A stretch of DNA of 22,254 bases from a virus, in IMG/VR virus record IMGVR_UViG_3300000929_000292, positions 1 to 22,254 of that record; one strand, given 5' to 3'. Within the stretch, counting starts at the first letter, position 1. Every line of letters starts with the position of its first letter. Below are positions 1-7,426 of this stretch, one piece after another. The notes below the pieces were generated by a model that had not been told where the DNA came from, made no database searches, and saw nothing but the letters and a program-made list of their open reading frames with translations. The position numbers and the translations under genes were made by a program.

Positions 1-128
1 GGTTTATAACCATCCTTTTTACTAAGATCAAGAAATAGCTTTTCAACATCAGACCAGCTATCAAACTTCATCTTTCGATGAGTCTTGTTATCAAATATCG
101 ATTTGAATATTGTTAGGCTATACTCCAT
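1..128 (-). CDS. Partial N-terminus of unknown phage protein (3' end outside window)
   Basis: An open frame starts with ATG at 126-128 and stays open to the left edge, giving about 42 residues that begin MEYSLTIFKSIFDNKTHRK. It starts 3 bases after the stop of the 57-aa gene upstream, so it belongs to the same transcript as the glycosyltransferase cluster. The pattern IFDNKT...F.SW.....L..LS...GYKP reminds me, from memory only, of the N-termini of phage primase/helicase-type replication proteins, in which a short leader of this form precedes the catalytic part. No catalytic motif is inside the window, so the function stays open. No strong Shine-Dalgarno sequence is seen. The reading frame itself is likely real because of the tight spacing and the absence of stops. 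Confidence 0.55.
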   Translation of the reverse strand, partial: MEYSLTIFKSIFDNKTHRKMKFDSWSDVEKLFLDLSKKDGYK

Positions 129-131
129 ATC

Positions 132-305
132 TTATTGGTCACTATCTGGTTCTGAGAAAAAGCTAGAAAAGGGATCTTCTGGTTTCTTGTAAACAATTCG
201 CTTAGTCTTCTTGGTTAGATGTTTGATACCCAAAAGTTTACCAAACTCAACCATCTTCTCAGCATCTTCAAATCTAACGTTAATTCTTTTTTTAATTTTC
301 ATCAT
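132..305 (-). CDS. 57-aa conserved small phage protein, paralogue of the upstream gene's C-terminal half
   Basis: ATGATG at 300-305 opens a 57-codon frame ending in TAA at 132-134. The start overlaps the last codons of the 94-aa gene in another frame, and the next gene begins 3 bases after the stop, which is the tight packing of a real phage gene. The product is basic at the N-terminus (MMKIKKRINVRFED) and acidic at the end. The core KINVRFED-(x)n-F-x-x-LLG-(x)n-TKKTK-x-x-x-Y aligns with residues 45-77 of the 94-aa neighbour (KLEIVFES...F..ATG......CFWYP). This suggests a duplicated small beta-alpha-beta domain. I know of similar short proteins in many phages as conserved hypotheticals, and no function is established to my knowledge. 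Confidence 0.7.
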   Translation of the reverse strand: MMKIKKRINVRFEDAEKMVEFGKLLGIKHLTKKTKRIVYKKPEDPFSSFFSEPDSDQ

Positions 306-576
306 TCATCCATCTCCAATTGTGATCGTGCTCATATGCAAATTCTGGATACCAAAAGCACGTTGATGCTTCTTTAACAGATAACCCAGTTGCTTCAACA
401 AAATGTTTTATATCATCTTCACTCTCAAATACAATCTCTAATTTAGCATGGCAATACTCATTGTGTTTATATTCAGGCATACCCCACCAGCCATGCATTA
501 CATCTTCTACACCATCAGCTCTAAGAAAGATGTTATTATCAACAGTGTTTACGTTTCTTACTTGCTTCTTACTCAT
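292..576 (-). CDS. 94-aa conserved hypothetical phage protein
   Basis: The start codon overlaps the stop of the glycosyltransferase gene by ATGA (573-576), indicating translational coupling. The protein has an N-terminal basic stretch, then a central WWGMPEY motif (residues 30-36). After that comes a segment KLEIVFESEDDIKHF followed by a Trp/Tyr-rich end (CFWYPEF). The order MPEY / K-x-x-V-x-F-x-x-x-x-D-x-x-x-F / WYP is one I associate with short conserved hypotheticals in diverse phages. No enzymatic motif or membrane segment is visible. The location directly after a DNA-sugar-transferase candidate could mean an accessory role in base modification, but that rests on context only. Confidence 0.75.
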   Translation of the reverse strand: MSKKQVRNVNTVDNNIFLRADGVEDVMHGWWGMPEYKHNEYCHAKLEIVFESEDDIKHFVEATGLSVKEASTCFWYPEFAYEHDHNWRWMNDEN

Positions 577-1517
577 TTCTTCTTCCAGTATGATTCTTCT
601 TTTTTCTTTTCTTCTTCAGTTGGTTCTCTGAAAACCATTCCATATTCATTGTTTTCGTATACAGGAACGATTCCTTCTTTGTATATAGGCTTTTGCTTGA
701 AAGAAGTGTAATCAACAAGGTGGTGTGTTCTTTGAAATCTCTTAGTTATTTCTACAACATCTGGGTGTTGGTCTTTCAGTGACTTGGCAAATGTATATCG
801 ATCATCGTATTCTTGATCAGCACCAGCATTGTATATGTCTTCAGTGTTACCGCCTTTCATTGTCATCGTTGTGATTTTTCCACATAGGAATGTATTGAAT
901 AACATCGTACACCAACCCTGCTTGAGAACTCTTAAAGATAAGTCAGTATCTTCATTATACTTACCTCTCCATCGAACATCAAGATCATTGGAAATTAAAA
1001 TGCAACTGTAGATTCTTGAGTTGAGATAATATGGAGTTTCCAGTAAGCTTATCTTAGTCGGTATAACAAACATACAGTAGTTCAATCCCGCCAACTTAAC
1101 ATTCTGATATCTGTCAGTGAAGTCTTCAGCAGCTCTAAAAATAGCACCAGTTGTTACTCTCCTCCTTCGATTATTATTAAATCTAAAAAAGTATCTGAGG
1201 TTGTCATCTAGCACCCAGTGTTTAGCGTGACCCTCACTCTTCGAATGCTCCCAAACCCAATTTCGAACTGGAATAGATCCACCGAGATAACCAGTAACTT
1301 CACATCTCTTTGCATATCGAGGATCTTCTCTGAATCCTTTAGGGAGTGTGAGTATCTTCTTAGGGTCAATAACCGCGGCGTAATCATCATACTCAGATTC
1401 TTCAATTACTATTCTGTATGGTGTATTCATAGCCTCTAGTGACCTTGAAGTAAATCTAGTATCAGCTCTACCTTTAGATATTATATAAATCGGGTATTTG
1501 TTAACTGTGTAATCCAT
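573..1517 (-). CDS. TET-associated-type glycosyltransferase (TAGT), putative DNA base sugar transferase
   Basis: This 314-aa protein matches the pattern I know for phage TET-associated glycosyltransferases, a GT-A-like family. The N-terminal strand-loop is PIYIISKGRADTRFTSR (residues 9-25), followed by IVIEE..YDDYAAV (36-49). IPVRNWVWEH occupies 82-91, and the metal/nucleotide-site-like WVLDDN 101-106. GAIFRAAEDF lies at 124-133 and RGKYNEDTDLSLR at 184-196, with a final TMTMKGGNT at 217-225. In the family these enzymes are thought to transfer sugars onto oxidised cytosines made by TET/JBP dioxygenases. No TET gene lies in this window. A lysine/glutamate-rich tail (EEEKKKEESYWKKK) ends the protein. 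The gene follows gp43 by 57 bases but has its own consensus-like promoter, and it overlaps the next gene by 4 bases. Other GT-A activities cannot be excluded; I am fairly sure of the family, less of the substrate. Confidence 0.85.
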   Translation of the reverse strand: MDYTVNKYPIYIISKGRADTRFTSRSLEAMNTPYRIVIEESEYDDYAAVIDPKKILTLPKGFREDPRYAKRCEVTGYLGGSIPVRNWVWEHSKSEGHAKHWVLDDNLRYFFRFNNNRRRRVTTGAIFRAAEDFTDRYQNVKLAGLNYCMFVIPTKISLLETPYYLNSRIYSCILISNDLDVRWRGKYNEDTDLSLRVLKQGWCTMLFNTFLCGKITTMTMKGGNTEDIYNAGADQEYDDRYTFAKSLKDQHPDVVEITKRFQRTHHLVDYTSFKQKPIYKEGIVPVYENNEYGMVFREPTEEEKKKEESYWKKK

Positions 1518-1538
1518 GATGTATTTTCTGTTTTTTGA

Positions 1539-1567
1539 ATTGTATATTAATTAAGAATGAATGTCAA
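1539..1567 (-). promoter_or_regulatory. sigma70-type promoter for the glycosyltransferase operon
   Basis: On the minus strand TTGACA (1562-1567) is followed, after exactly 17 bases, by TACAAT (1539-1544). Transcription would start near 1532, giving a leader of about 15 bases before the ATG at 1517. It sits in the gap between the gp43 stop and the glycosyltransferase start, so it is correctly placed for an early promoter read by host RNA polymerase. Confidence 0.8.
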
Positions 1568-1574
1568 ATACTTT

Positions 1575-4133
1575 TTAAGAGAAAAAGTCATCTAGTGAGG
1601 CTCTTTCCTCTGCTGACCAGTTTATAGCATTAAGTATTAAACTTATCGGATCTAAGAAAGCTTTTTGGAATTGCATTTCATAATCGATGTAAGAGTTTAG
1701 TTCCAATTCATCGGGTAACTCCTCAAGAAAAGCTATTACGTTTTCTCCAGTAGGATTCTCCTTTTTGAGAAAAACGAATTTTATCTTATCTCCATTCTGG
1801 ATTGATTTATACTTGTTCTCCAATCCAAGCATTTCAAGTCTCTTATTATAAACCAAACTAGCTCGACAGTGCATTGGAGTTCCCTTAACATATGTAGTTT
1901 GTGAATCGTAATACTTTGTAACACTCGTTACTCCCCGTGGTGAACCAACAGTGTGTGCTGGTAATGTCTTAAAGTGATCTTTGAATAAGCCAATTGCAGT
2001 TTGAGTTTTCTTCTCGTCTCCACTCAGTATTATTTTAAACATCTCTTTCATTGCAGATCTACATGCTTTGGGAGTTGAACTTTTAATAGCTTCAATACCC
2101 ATCATTTTAATTTGAGGTTCATTATATTGAACTCCTTCGTTATTGTGGACATTCAAAATGTATCTTTTCTTAGCAGTCCATATTGCTCTATCTGCGATAG
2201 CTTCCCTAGACATTACCATAGTATTCTTATATGCACATGTCAAATCAGCTAGTTTTTCATAAATACTTTCCAACATGGGTTCTAGAGCCTTGCTACCAAA
2301 TTCATCGAGAAATGAAATTGGATTTTTCGGGTTGAACTTGTCAATAACATCTTTAACATGCAAATAAACTGAGTCAGTATCGATAGCAATAACTCTGTCC
2401 TTAACCTTGTCTTCTTTAAGGAAATCTTTTGACAGCCATTCGTTAACATGCTTTTCAGCCCATCTAATAATAAGTTGACCAGTGAGTGTTATTCCTTCAG
2501 CGATGTTTATGTCAAAGTATCTAAAATATTGATTACCTAAAGCACCATAAAGTGAGTTCATGAGAATCTTTACCGCCATCTGTTCAGTGTCCAAAAGTGA
2601 TACTTCTTTCTCAAGTGACTCCAAATCACTGTAGTTGTCTTTGTTCTTTTCTGCTTTAAGCAATTCGATTTCACTCTTTTTACTGAGCATACTTCCTTTT
2701 ATTTTCTTTCGATTGTTATACAGTTCCTCAATAATCTCTGGAAGAAATCCCTTCTTGTTTTTGGTAAATACAGCACCATTAGCTGCAACTGCCAAATTCT
2801 CATCTTCTGTCAGTTTACATTGATCGTTTAATACTCTATCTGGGTTAATTCCAGGTATGGCAGAATGTCTCATCAGAGTTTCGGGACTCATGTTATATTG
2901 AATAATGATATTTGGATAGAGACTATTCAAGTCAAAACTCATTACCCAATCATACATTCCAGGTCTAACTTCTTTAACGAAACCACCTGGATAAGATTGC
3001 TTCTCACTCCTCTTTGATGGTGGAACTGCTATCTTCTTCTTTGCTAGTTTTCTGAAAATGATACTATCCCAAATCGATACAGTTCCAAGAGTATCGACAT
3101 AGTTAACACCACCGAGGTATGCTAGTGTGAATACCAACTCAATAAGTCCAAGTTTTTGCTCAAACCTTTCAATAAGTTCAACATCAACTATGTTATAATC
3201 AACAAACCTTTGGAAATCTTTCTCGTATAATTCTTTCAGACCACCAACATCTGAGTAGTCAATTTTATTTTGACCTAGAACAACTTCACCTATATTGTCT
3301 AACTTGTATGATTCTTGTTGTCCATACGTGTTAAGTGTAAATTTCTTAAATAAGTCCAAGTAATCAAGTGATTGAATTCCAGATAAGGTATAACTAATTT
3401 GCTCTCTTCCAAACATCATAACTTTTCTAGATGATATATCCTTCCAAGGGCTAAGATTTCTAACTTGGGTTTCACCCAGAACACGGGTTATCCTATTGAC
3501 GATATAGGGAATATCGAAGAAAGTTGTATTCCAACCAGTCACTACATCGGGTGTATTCTCTGGATCACTCCACCAATCCACAAAATTTTCGAGCATTTCT
3601 GACTCAGATTCGAATTGTCGATACTCCTTTTTGATATGAGGAACACTACTTGCAGAAGAGTCGTATTCTTTTAAACCCCAAATAATGTAAGTGTCACATC
3701 TGGAACTTTTAATAGCTATTGTTAGAATTTGCTCAGAAGCAACTTCTGGGTCAGAGAACCCCGCAGTCTCAGAAATTTCAGTTTCAATATCGATATAGAG
3801 AATGTCTATCATTCTCTTGTCATAATCCACTTTATCGGGGAACTGACTCTGAATGAATGCTGGTATATGCCTTTCGTTTCCGTATACGTGAAAAGATGGA
3901 ATGTCTTCGTATTGCTTGATGAACTTGGTGCATTCACTCATAGAGTCGAATCGAATGCTCTCAAGAGGTTTTCCACTAAGTGACTTCCACTCAGCATCTT
4001 GATCTTTACTCTCTAAGAATAATTCAGGACGATATCTATACGAATTGTATATCTTTTTACCATCATGATCGTAACCCCTATATTTTAGGTTATTCTTATG
4101 TCTGTCTACACTAGTATAAAATCCACTTATCAT
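1575..4133 (-). CDS. 43: DNA polymerase, family B, T4 gp43-like
   Basis: This replicative polymerase with 3'-5' proofreading has 852 residues, against about 898 for T4 gp43. The exonuclease motifs are Exo I YIDIETE (113-119, acidic D115/E117), Exo II GWNTTFFDIPYI (200-211, D207) and Exo III YNIVDVELI (313-321, D317). The polymerase motifs are A SFDLNSLYPNI (399-409), B KILMNSLYGALGN (522-534) and C AIDTDSVY (583-590), followed by a KKRY element. The C-terminus SLDDFFS is a clamp-binding tail like the end of T4 and RB69 polymerases. The N-terminus MISGFYTSVD lines up with T4 MKEFYISIE, which fixes the start. The gene stands apart from gp45/44/62/regA, from which it is separated by an adhesin block. 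A promoter lies immediately against the start codon, and no Shine-Dalgarno sequence is visible. Confidence 0.98.
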   Translation of the reverse strand: MISGFYTSVDRHKNNLKYRGYDHDGKKIYNSYRYRPELFLESKDQDAEWKSLSGKPLESIRFDSMSECTKFIKQYEDIPSFHVYGNERHIPAFIQSQFPDKVDYDKRMIDILYIDIETEISETAGFSDPEVASEQILTIAIKSSRCDTYIIWGLKEYDSSASSVPHIKKEYRQFESESEMLENFVDWWSDPENTPDVVTGWNTTFFDIPYIVNRITRVLGETQVRNLSPWKDISSRKVMMFGREQISYTLSGIQSLDYLDLFKKFTLNTYGQQESYKLDNIGEVVLGQNKIDYSDVGGLKELYEKDFQRFVDYNIVDVELIERFEQKLGLIELVFTLAYLGGVNYVDTLGTVSIWDSIIFRKLAKKKIAVPPSKRSEKQSYPGGFVKEVRPGMYDWVMSFDLNSLYPNIIIQYNMSPETLMRHSAIPGINPDRVLNDQCKLTEDENLAVAANGAVFTKNKKGFLPEIIEELYNNRKKIKGSMLSKKSEIELLKAEKNKDNYSDLESLEKEVSLLDTEQMAVKILMNSLYGALGNQYFRYFDINIAEGITLTGQLIIRWAEKHVNEWLSKDFLKEDKVKDRVIAIDTDSVYLHVKDVIDKFNPKNPISFLDEFGSKALEPMLESIYEKLADLTCAYKNTMVMSREAIADRAIWTAKKRYILNVHNNEGVQYNEPQIKMMGIEAIKSSTPKACRSAMKEMFKIILSGDEKKTQTAIGLFKDHFKTLPAHTVGSPRGVTSVTKYYDSQTTYVKGTPMHCRASLVYNKRLEMLGLENKYKSIQNGDKIKFVFLKKENPTGENVIAFLEELPDELELNSYIDYEMQFQKAFLDPISLILNAINWSAEERASLDDFFS

Positions 4134-4141
4134 TAAGAGTA

Positions 4142-4170
4142 ATTATAAACCATGTTACATGATTTGTAAA
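4142..4170 (-). promoter_or_regulatory. sigma70-type promoter abutting the gp43 start codon
   Basis: TTTACA (4165-4170), 17 bases, then TATAAT (4142-4147) on the minus strand. Only 8 bases separate the -10 box from the ATG at 4133, so the expected start of transcription is at or one base before the A of the start codon. The 17-base spacer is almost filled by an imperfect inverted repeat (4149-4163, arms around CATG-TAA-CATG), a possible operator. Confidence 0.7.
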
Positions 4171-4187
4171 TACAAAAGTTGATATTT

Positions 4188-5768
4188 CTAATCTTCGACC
4201 CAAACAGCAGATACGGAAACTCTCACAAGTTTTTCAGTTGATCTTGCTACAAACGATAATGAACTGTTGGGTGGGATTGCTATTCTAAGGTTACTCACAT
4301 CTACAGAGGAACTTCCACCACCTGGAACTTCAAATATGTAAATAGGAACGTTGTTTGCAGCTGCTATTGTAACATCTTGTGGATCTGAAGAAAAATAAGT
4401 GCTTGACTTCTCCTCGTTTATAGCCTCATAACTCAAATTAACTAAACCTTCAAAATTAGCATAAACGAATACTGAAACAGGTGTTCCACTCGGGTTAGTT
4501 AAGAATGACCCGTTGATTCTTTTTAGTAGAAGTTCTCTAGTGTTTACTTTGTTTTTATAAACCAATCTATTGTGGATCGTCAAAACGTGATGATCATCAT
4601 CAGCTGTTAAGTTAGGGACGGGATCAAGACCAACTCCAATTGAAGAAGGATATTTGGTATTTAGAATTAAACCTTCAATTGCACCCATCATTGATGCACC
4701 TGATACTGAAACTTCTGACCCAGAACCGCCAATAGAAGCTGCTACATATCCAACTTTTAGTGAGGGGTTGTCAAGATGAACATCATCATTTTTATTAGCA
4801 TATCTGATTTTATGGAAGATAATCATATCTCCATTGGTGGGGTTCTCTATTGCGAATCTGAGTTCACCTGCACCTAACCATCTGAAGTTTATCTGATAAA
4901 CATTAAGTTTAGTTGGATCAATTACTGAACCACTCGTTCCAGTTCCATCTAATTTATCTTCATTGAAATCTTCTTGGTAAGTCCAACTTTCTATATGATC
5001 TGCACCTTCTTGAGCAAGAGAAAGAGTTGAAGTTATTCCAGTAGAGCCAGTGTCTACGAATGAAAAAGAACCACTTTTAGATCCAACTGATTTTGAAAGG
5101 AAACAAACTTTATTACTAGAATACTCTGTGACCCAAGGGGAAGATAAAAACTGTTCATTTATTTTTGCACAAATTGCTCCAATAGTATCACCACTTAAGA
5201 CGGATACTACGTAGTCAGTGTCATCTAAGGTTAGTGTAATGTCTCCAGAAGAAGTTGCTTCAGTATCTATTTGGAAAGAATGAATGTGAGCTTTACCTCC
5301 GTTCTGAAGTAATACTCCAAACTTATCACCATCATAACCAACTTGAAGTGCTTGCTCTTGGGTAAAGAATCCCGCTCTTTGAGTATACCCAGGTATACCA
5401 GATGTAAATTGAGAAGTGAATCTTGTCATTGCACCTTGACCTGGGCGATATCTTACTGCTCTCTTTGATCTTATGACTCCGTATCCACCAAGTGAAGTTC
5501 CACTCTTACACTCCATTAAAGTTCCTGTGCTGTGCACTAATCCACCGTTCTCTGAGTAAGTTTCGAATGATGGATTATCTATTCCATATAAACCATCAAG
5601 TTGAAATACTGGTGTTATTTGAACACTGACATTTTCACCAAAAGCACTAACACTAGCTGCAGCTTGAGTTTTTACGGGGTTTCCATATTCATCAACCTGC
5701 ATACTAGCTTCAAACAATGTATCATTGTTGAAAATCCATTCTTGATCTTCTGTATTCCACTGAGCCAT
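4188..5768 (-). CDS. Virion structural / fibre-like protein, 526 aa
   Basis: A beta-rich protein with no signal peptide or membrane segment. Recognisable blocks are RYRPGQGAMTRFTS (residues 106-119), FFTQEQALQVGYDG followed by FGVLLQNGG (about 134-158), and a repeat-like LTLDDTDYVV segment. Then come DKLDGTGTSG...DPTKLNVYQINFRWLGAGELRFAIENP (about 272-310) and IFHKIRYANKN. I know this set (PGQ, DKLDGTG, LNVYQI.F.WLG.G...F.IE.P, VH.I.YAN.N) from uncharacterised virion-associated proteins of large phages and some large eukaryotic DNA viruses; that is recollection, not a search result. It is the last gene of the adhesin block before gp43. The start follows the previous stop by 12 bases with no Shine-Dalgarno sequence. 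A GATAAATA box lies only 5 bases upstream of the ATG. Exact role (capsid fibre, decoration or tail component) is not determinable here. Confidence 0.75.
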   Translation of the reverse strand: MAQWNTEDQEWIFNNDTLFEASMQVDEYGNPVKTQAAASVSAFGENVSVQITPVFQLDGLYGIDNPSFETYSENGGLVHSTGTLMECKSGTSLGGYGVIRSKRAVRYRPGQGAMTRFTSQFTSGIPGYTQRAGFFTQEQALQVGYDGDKFGVLLQNGGKAHIHSFQIDTEATSSGDITLTLDDTDYVVSVLSGDTIGAICAKINEQFLSSPWVTEYSSNKVCFLSKSVGSKSGSFSFVDTGSTGITSTLSLAQEGADHIESWTYQEDFNEDKLDGTGTSGSVIDPTKLNVYQINFRWLGAGELRFAIENPTNGDMIIFHKIRYANKNDDVHLDNPSLKVGYVAASIGGSGSEVSVSGASMMGAIEGLILNTKYPSSIGVGLDPVPNLTADDDHHVLTIHNRLVYKNKVNTRELLLKRINGSFLTNPSGTPVSVFVYANFEGLVNLSYEAINEEKSSTYFSSDPQDVTIAAANNVPIYIFEVPGGGSSSVDVSNLRIAIPPNSSLSFVARSTEKLVRVSVSAVWVED

Positions 5769-5773
5769 AGATA

Positions 5774-5781
5774 TATTTATC
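5774..5781 (-). promoter_or_regulatory. Late-promoter-like GATAAATA box at the start of the 526-aa gene
   Basis: The minus strand reads GATAAATA then TATCT then ATG. It matches 7 of 8 bases of the T4 late box TATAAATA. With the usual spacing, transcription would begin at the start codon itself. In such AT-rich DNA one mismatched box can be chance, so confidence is low. Confidence 0.35.
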
Positions 5782-5960
5782 TAAAATGTTTGTTCCAGAT
5801 AATCATCTGGAAATTGCAGTATATGAGCATCTATAGCTTCAGCTTCAGTTTCAAATTCTTGGACACTAGTTTCTGAGTTGTAGGATAAAATATTACCTTC
5901 GTTCAAAATAAACAAGCCTCTGTTGACTATGAAATATCCTTCTGTTTTTGTAATTATCAT
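5781..5960 (-). CDS. 59-aa hypothetical protein
   Basis: A short frame between the 304-aa and 526-aa genes. I take the ATG at 5958-5960, 11 bases after the previous stop, rather than an upstream TTG inside the preceding gene. The product begins MIITKTEGYFIVNRGLFILNEGN and continues as a compact beta-strand pattern ending in an acidic helix (FETEAEAIDAHILQF). There are no cysteines, no membrane segment and no catalytic motif. Position suggests a small tail- or fibre-associated protein. The frame is supported mainly by packing and codon continuity; the function is unknown. Confidence 0.6.
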   Translation of the reverse strand: MIITKTEGYFIVNRGLFILNEGNILSYNSETSVQEFETEAEAIDAHILQFPDDYLEQTF

Positions 5961-5971
5961 TTTATTAGTTG

Positions 5972-6886
5972 TTAAGCTGGGCCTCCATCTGAGATAGCCC
6001 AATTTTTAACGTTGAGTAAATAATCTCTTGCGACTGATGCGGGGCTATTCGGAGTGTATCTACTACTACCAAAATGCACACCCAATCCCGAATTAACGTT
6101 CTGATTAGAAATGCTTATAAGGAGTTTATCATAACTGCTAGTTGGGAGCTGTGAGTTCTTCATAAAATTACCCATGTTTGTTGCACTTTCAAAGTTGAGA
6201 TTTTCCAATCCAATTAAATCTCTAGCTCCTCTATTGGCGAACATTCCTGGCATCCAAGCTACACTTGATGTATCTAAATTTGATACGTCAATATCAGCTG
6301 AATTAACTCCGTTGAACATTCCCGCCATCCTAATCGCACTAGAAGTGTCCATAGTTGAGATATCAATGCTTGTCATATTGTTGCATTTAATAAACATATA
6401 ATCGAACGAAGTAATATTGGATGTATCTGTATTACCAGATACAAAGGATTCCAACGACCTACCTGCGAATGCAAACTCTAAGCTTTCATATCCAACTTTT
6501 CCAAGGTTAGATACACTTGGTATCGCATCCCAAATTGGAGGTGAAGAAGGAGGGGGCCACGCACCAGGTGATGGGAACACTCCACTTATGTTGACTTCAT
6601 ATAAATTTGTAGCTGGAAAAGTGTGTGTTAAATTGGGATCGTTATACGATGTTACAGATTGTGGTGGTGTTCCATCACCCCAATCGATTGTTGCATCATA
6701 AGTTCCAACGTTTCTTGCATAGTAAGCAAATGGTTGACCAGCTTCAGCATCTACAGTGAATGTCAGGTTTTCATTTACCTCTGGTGGTTGTGAGATGCCA
6801 TACTGAACAACAGGTGAATAAACGACTTTACCCACTGGTGATTTTAAAGGAACTTTATCTAGACTATTTCTTCTGTTGTTTGACAT
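5972..6886 (-). CDS. PKD + BspA/DUF285-type LRR adhesin-like protein, 304 aa
   Basis: A likely virion surface or receptor-recognition protein. After a basic N-terminal 30 residues comes a PKD-like beta-sandwich at about 41-105 (NVGTYDATIDWGDGT...LTHTF...YEVNISGVFP). A proline-rich linker (GAWPPPSSPP) follows. Residues about 128-295 carry a DUF285/BspA-type leucine-rich repeat region with units such as DTSNITSFDYMF and DTSSVAWMPGMF, ending in NWAISDGG. The WxISDGG ending closes each such module in this window. A clear Shine-Dalgarno sequence (AGGAG, about 9 bases before ATG) supports the start. The PKD part is nearly identical at DNA level to a stretch of the 1549-aa gene, so it is a duplicated or recombining module. 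No signal peptide, consistent with a phage structural protein. Confidence 0.85.
   Translation of the reverse strand: MSNNRRNSLDKVPLKSPVGKVVYSPVVQYGISQPPEVNENLTFTVDAEAGQPFAYYARNVGTYDATIDWGDGTPPQSVTSYNDPNLTHTFPATNLYEVNISGVFPSPGAWPPPSSPPIWDAIPSVSNLGKVGYESLEFAFAGRSLESFVSGNTDTSNITSFDYMFIKCNNMTSIDISTMDTSSAIRMAGMFNGVNSADIDVSNLDTSSVAWMPGMFANRGARDLIGLENLNFESATNMGNFMKNSQLPTSSYDKLLISISNQNVNSGLGVHFGSSRYTPNSPASVARDYLLNVKNWAISDGGPA
6669..6713 (-). repeat. 45-bp repeat, copy 1 (PKD module)
   Basis: This 45-base stretch in the 304-aa gene matches 10974-11018 in the 1549-aa gene with a single mismatch. It encodes the core NVGTYDATI(D/E)WGDGT of the PKD-like domain. A second, less exact match lies just downstream in the genes (around 6629-6655 and 10930-10962). 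Confidence 0.9.
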
Positions 6887-6914
6887 GATTACACTCTCCT
6901 ATAGTTTACTTATA

Positions 6915-7424
6915 CTATGCGTTAGGGTTTATTCCTTCACCAACATCTGAAAATGGATCTAAAATATCGGAAAACTGTTGCTCCGTAATTTGAAGATATT
7001 GGATAATACCAGCTCTGTTGTCGATAACAATGGAGTTACTAGACTTGACCTCTTGTGTTAGATTCCAAGCATCGTAACTATCTTCGTCAAGAGTTTGAAG
7101 AACTTCTTTGAAGCTTACCCATTTTCCAATAAATTGAAGTCTCTTCATCAGTGTCAATTTAGAAATGCCATCTTCTTCTGTGCTTTCATTCGTAATTGTT
7201 TCTAAAGAGGATTCGATCCAATTAACTTCAGTATCAGTTAGATTAGTAACCCACTGATTACCACTAGCTGGTTCTTCTGTTGGCATAGGTAATAATGGTA
7301 TATACTTGTAACCTGATGGACTAGACCAAGTTGAAGGATCACCAACTTCTCTCGTTAAAGGATACCCTTTAATATTATCTATTACGATCTCTAGTGGATC
7401 AATTTGAATTAATACGTGTTTCAT
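6915..7424 (-). CDS. Hypothetical protein, possible fibre-assembly accessory, 169 aa
   Basis: A protein of 169 residues starting two bases after the stop of the giant adhesin gene. The N-terminus is MKHVLIQIDPLEIV. A middle region is rich in Pro, Thr and Trp. A helical part KLTLMKRLQFIGKWVSFKEVLQTL (about 90-113) is followed by AWNLTQEV and an ITEQQFSDIL element. The pattern L.RL..IGKW..FK..L........W.L.Q resembles small proteins I associate with phage tail or adhesin genes. An adhesin-specific chaperone or assembly role would fit its position between two PKD/LRR genes, but nothing in the sequence proves it. No catalytic motif, signal or membrane segment is present. Confidence 0.7.
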   Translation of the reverse strand: MKHVLIQIDPLEIVIDNIKGYPLTREVGDPSTWSSPSGYKYIPLLPMPTEEPASGNQWVTNLTDTEVNWIESSLETITNESTEEDGISKLTLMKRLQFIGKWVSFKEVLQTLDEDSYDAWNLTQEVKSSNSIVIDNRAGIIQYLQITEQQFSDILDPFSDVGEGINPNA

Positions 7425-7426
7425 TT

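Noticed and set aside
1546-1553. TTAATTAA palindrome in the spacer of the glycosyltransferase promoter
   Set aside because: A short AT-only palindrome is expected by chance in such AT-rich DNA and has no other support.
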